NCBI GenBank assembly: GCA_020638065.1 | Contig: JACKJG010000004.1 | Location: 62,001-126,000 of the forward strand | DNA: 64,000 nucleotides | Origin: Hyphomicrobiaceae bacterium | GTDB lineage: Bacteria > Pseudomonadota > Alphaproteobacteria > Rhizobiales > Devosiaceae | Reading direction: 5' to 3' | Made by a program: the position numbers and the translations under genes | Part shown: positions 61,630 through 64,000 of the stretch, one piece after another | Layout: the number at the start of each line of letters is the position of its first letter | How positions within the stretch are numbered: the first letter of the stretch is position 1 | The notes under the pieces: generated by a model | What the model saw: only the letters and a program-made list of their open reading frames with translations | Database searches by the model: none | What the model was told of the DNA's origin: nothing

Positions 61630-62883
61630 TCAGGCCGACTTGGATTTGGCCAAAACCGCTTCATTGATTGAAGCTGGCAAAGGCGCTGGTCGCTCGATCC
61701 ATGACAGGAGCGGCAGAATGACCAGGAAATAGATGAAGTAGTAAGCCGTCGAGATCTTGGCCAAAAGCACGTAAGTGCCTTCCGCCGGTTGTGCACCCAG
61801 ATACATCAGAAGGAAGAAGTTCAGGATGAACAGCCAGTAGAACGGACGGAACAGCGGACGGAAGCTGCCGGAGCGAACCTTCGACCGGTCAAGCCAGGGC
61901 ACGAAGAACAGGATCAGAAGCGAGCCCGCAAAGAAGATCACGCCGCCAAGCTTGGAATCGATGAACAGGATGTTGAAATCGATCGCGCGCAGGATGGCAT
62001 AGAACGGCAGGAAGTACCATTCCGGAACGATGTGCGCCGGCGTCACCAGAGGATTGGCCCGGATATAATTGTCCGGGTGGCCGAGAATGTCCGGTGCGAA
62101 GAACACGAACCAGGCAAACGGGATCAGAAAGACAACGATCGCGAACAGGTCCTTCATGGTGAAGTAGGGATGGAAGGGCAGCGTGTCCCGATCATCCTTC
62201 ACCGATACGCCCGTCGGGTTGTTGTTGCCCGGAACGTGCAGCGCCCAGATGTGCAGCGCAACGACCGCCGCAATCACGAACGGCAGCAGATAGTGCAGCG
62301 AGAAGAAGCGATTGAGCGTCGGATTGCCCACCGCGAACCCGCCGCGCAGAAGCTGCAGGATCGGCTCACCGACAATCGGAATGGCAGCGAAAATGTTGGT
62401 GATCACGGTCGCGGCCCAGAAGCTCATCTGCCCCCAGGGAAGAACGTAGCCCATGAACGCGGTCGCCATCATCAGAACGAGGATGATGACACCAAGGATC
62501 CAGAGCACTTCGCGGGGAGCCTTGTACGAGCCGTAGTAAAGACCACGGAAAATGTGGATGTAGACCGCAGCGAAGAACATCGAGGCGCCCACCGCGTGGG
62601 TGCCCTGAATGATGCGGCCGAAATTGACGTCACGCCGAATGTGTTCGACCGAGTCAAAAGCCATGTCGACGTTCGGCGTGAAATGCATGGCCAGAACGAT
62701 ACCGGTCGCGATCTGAACGACGAGGCAGAAGGCCAGAATGGCGCCGAAGGTCCACCAGTAATTGAGGTTTTTCGGCGTGGGGAAGTCCATCAAGTGCTCT
62801 TTTGAAAAGCGAATGATGGGAAGCCGCTCGTCGAGCCACTTCTCGATCCCCGAAGATGGAGTGTAGGTGCTGTTGCCAGACAT
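61630..62883 (-). CDS. petB: cytochrome b of the bc1 complex
   Basis: 417 residues, eight transmembrane helices. Haem-ligand His pairs in GTHAVGASMFFAAVYIHIFRGLYYGSYK and FFSLHYLLPFVIAAVVALHIWALHVPG; quinol-site PEWYFLPFYAIL. The start at 62883 lies 14 bases after petA; the longer frame overlaps petA and is rejected. Confidence 0.97.
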   Translation of the reverse strand: MSGNSTYTPSSGIEKWLDERLPIIRFSKEHLMDFPTPKNLNYWWTFGAILAFCLVVQIATGIVLAMHFTPNVDMAFDSVEHIRRDVNFGRIIQGTHAVGASMFFAAVYIHIFRGLYYGSYKAPREVLWILGVIILVLMMATAFMGYVLPWGQMSFWAATVITNIFAAIPIVGEPILQLLRGGFAVGNPTLNRFFSLHYLLPFVIAAVVALHIWALHVPGNNNPTGVSVKDDRDTLPFHPYFTMKDLFAIVVFLIPFAWFVFFAPDILGHPDNYIRANPLVTPAHIVPEWYFLPFYAILRAIDFNILFIDSKLGGVIFFAGSLLILFFVPWLDRSKVRSGSFRPLFRPFYWLFILNFFLLMYLGAQPAEGTYVLLAKISTAYYFIYFLVILPLLSWIERPAPLPASINEAVLAKSKSA

Positions 62884-62897
62884 CGGTTCTTGCCCCC

Positions 62898-63422
62898 TTA
62901 ACCGATCTTGATAAGCGTATCGTTGAGGAAATCGTACGGCGGAACCACGAGGTTCTTCGGCGCCGGGCCTTTGCGGATGCGGCCGGCCGTATCGTACTGC
63001 GAGCCGTGGCACGGGCAGAACCAGCCGTCATAATCGCCGGCATTGCCCACCGGCACACAGCCAAGATGGGTGCAGATGCCGATCATGACCAGCCAGTTTT
63101 CGTGTCCCGGCTTGGTGCGCTGCTCGTCCGTTTCCGGATCCTTGAGCTCGTCCATCGGAACGGCAAGAGCCTCTTCGATTTCCTTTTCGGTGCGGTTGCG
63201 GATGAACACCGGCGAACCGCGCCATTTCACGGTGACGGATTGCCCCGTCTCAATCGAGCTCAGATCAACTTCGATGGAGGCCAGCGCCAGAACGGAGGCA
63301 TCCGGATTCATTTGGTCGATCAGCGGCCAGACCGCACCCGCTACACCCACGGCGCCAACGGCACCCGCACCGATGTAGATAAAGTCGCGTCTGGTCGTTT
63401 CGGTATGTGCTTCACTCGCCAC
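62898..63422 (-). CDS. petA: Rieske iron-sulfur subunit of the bc1 complex
   Basis: 174 residues. Twin-arginine anchor TTRRDFIYIGAGAVGAVGVAGAV and the [2Fe-2S] ligand boxes CTHLGC and CPCHGS, followed by the Pro loop GPAPKNL. First gene of the petABC operon; divergent from trmL. Confidence 0.97.
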   Translation of the reverse strand: MASEAHTETTRRDFIYIGAGAVGAVGVAGAVWPLIDQMNPDASVLALASIEVDLSSIETGQSVTVKWRGSPVFIRNRTEKEIEEALAVPMDELKDPETDEQRTKPGHENWLVMIGICTHLGCVPVGNAGDYDGWFCPCHGSQYDTAGRIRKGPAPKNLVVPPYDFLNDTLIKIG

Positions 63423-63659
63423 GACAGCAAATCCTTACCAGAAGATATTGTCCCATGTTCGGCGTGCCGACGTTCCCAAACGAACCTGACAAGCCGAATC
63501 GTCTCCCACACCGAGGGTGCGCGAGAATGGCGTGTCTTTTTGCACCCCGATTGTAACTTGTCCAGTCTGCGTGCGCGTGACATGCCCGATGTGCGACACT
63601 ATACCCTGATTTCCGCTGAACCCCGGGGACTGACCCCGTGATTTCCCCGTCTCAGGTGT

Positions 63660-64000
63660 ATGAAAACCTTGTCTGTCGACCTCGCGATCTACCAGCCTGA
63701 AATCCCGCAAAACACGGGCACCATGTTGCGCACCTGCGCCTGCTTTGGCGTGCCTGCCCATATCATTCATCCAGCCACCTTTGCCTTTTCGGAAAAAGGA
63801 TTTCGCCGGGCCGCGATGGATTATGCGCATCAGGTCGAGATCAGCGAGCATGTGAGTTTCGCAAGGTTCCGCGAATGGGCGAAAAATCATGACCGGCGCG
63901 TGCTGCTGCTCAGCACCAAGGCGGAAAGATCGCTCTACGACTTCGAATTTCGGGCAGGCGATGTGTTGATGGTCGGCCGCGAAAGCGCCGGCGTCGCCCT
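63660..64000 (+). CDS. trmL: tRNA (cytidine/uridine-2'-O-)-methyltransferase TrmL, 5' part (cut by window end)
   Basis: First 113 residues visible, frame open to the end. SPOUT methyltransferase of the wobble base of tRNA-Leu. Opening LAIYQPEIPQNTGTMLRTCACFG is motif 1 (N-T-G), and the last residues GDVLMVGRESAGVA begin motif 2 (GRES-x-G). AGGTGT lies just before the ATG. Confidence 0.92.
   Translation, partial: MKTLSVDLAIYQPEIPQNTGTMLRTCACFGVPAHIIHPATFAFSEKGFRRAAMDYAHQVEISEHVSFARFREWAKNHDRRVLLLSTKAERSLYDFEFRAGDVLMVGRESAGVA

Overview
The window is 64 kb of GC-rich, gene-dense alphaproteobacterial chromosome. Gene content and neighbourhoods (prs, rplY, pth, ychF, apt and petABC in one block; lgt, midA and pgeF; ubiK, ybjN, proC and csaA; class II thymidine kinase; MsrP) point to Hyphomicrobiales, probably a Devosia/Pelagibacterium-like organism. 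The genus is inferred from synteny and gene style, not from a marker gene. No rRNA or tRNA gene was found.

Layout. 1-9.9 kb: end of an RTX protein, Tat-exported MsrP, an aspartate-type aminotransferase, a Gln/Gly/Asn-repeat secreted protein, a cysteine-desulfurase-like enzyme with an EamA exporter, thymidine kinase with a thioesterase, and a likely small RNA (8.69-8.84 kb). 10.2-20.7 kb is an envelope/secretion zone: three tandem RTX paralogues, a von Willebrand A protein with five tandem Ig-like repeats, and four tandem secreted SH3b plus I36/crystallin-like proteins. 20.8-28.1 kb: K+ channel-like protein, hemerythrin, GST, cytochrome c, SelO, and UvrB with an unusual N-terminal extension.

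28.1-32.2 kb is an AT-richer island. Two overlapping genes encode a putative nuclease-like protein and a SIR2-NADase/P-loop-kinase fusion. The island lies between 70-bp direct repeats and palindromic repeats. It is the best candidate for an undescribed (probably anti-phage) system.

32.2-64 kb is mostly housekeeping: methyltransferase and uracil-DNA glycosylase, an antiporter, SDR and UvrC, PgsA-MoaD-MoaE, IlvE/MarR, ProC, Lgt, a fused MidA-PgeF protein, Prs, an ECF42-type sigma factor (broken by one stop codon) with two YciI/DGPF proteins, L25, Pth, YchF, a frameshifted ATP-grasp protein, two MaoC hydratases, Apt, the complete cytochrome bc1 operon and the start of trmL.

The less ordinary signals are: a 17-residue peptide unit inserted four times, in one reading frame, into two unrelated DNA-repair genes (uvrB and the uracil glycosylase); a properly phased GGGAAAC slippery heptamer exactly where the ATP-grasp gene changes frame; twin TGTCGA-N17-CGAC promoters before the two YciI genes; an anti-Shine-Dalgarno-loop sRNA; a three-way-junction leader before prs; and a 107-bp MITE-like element whose terminal repeat supplies a stop codon. 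All calls come from reading the sequence; no database search was run.
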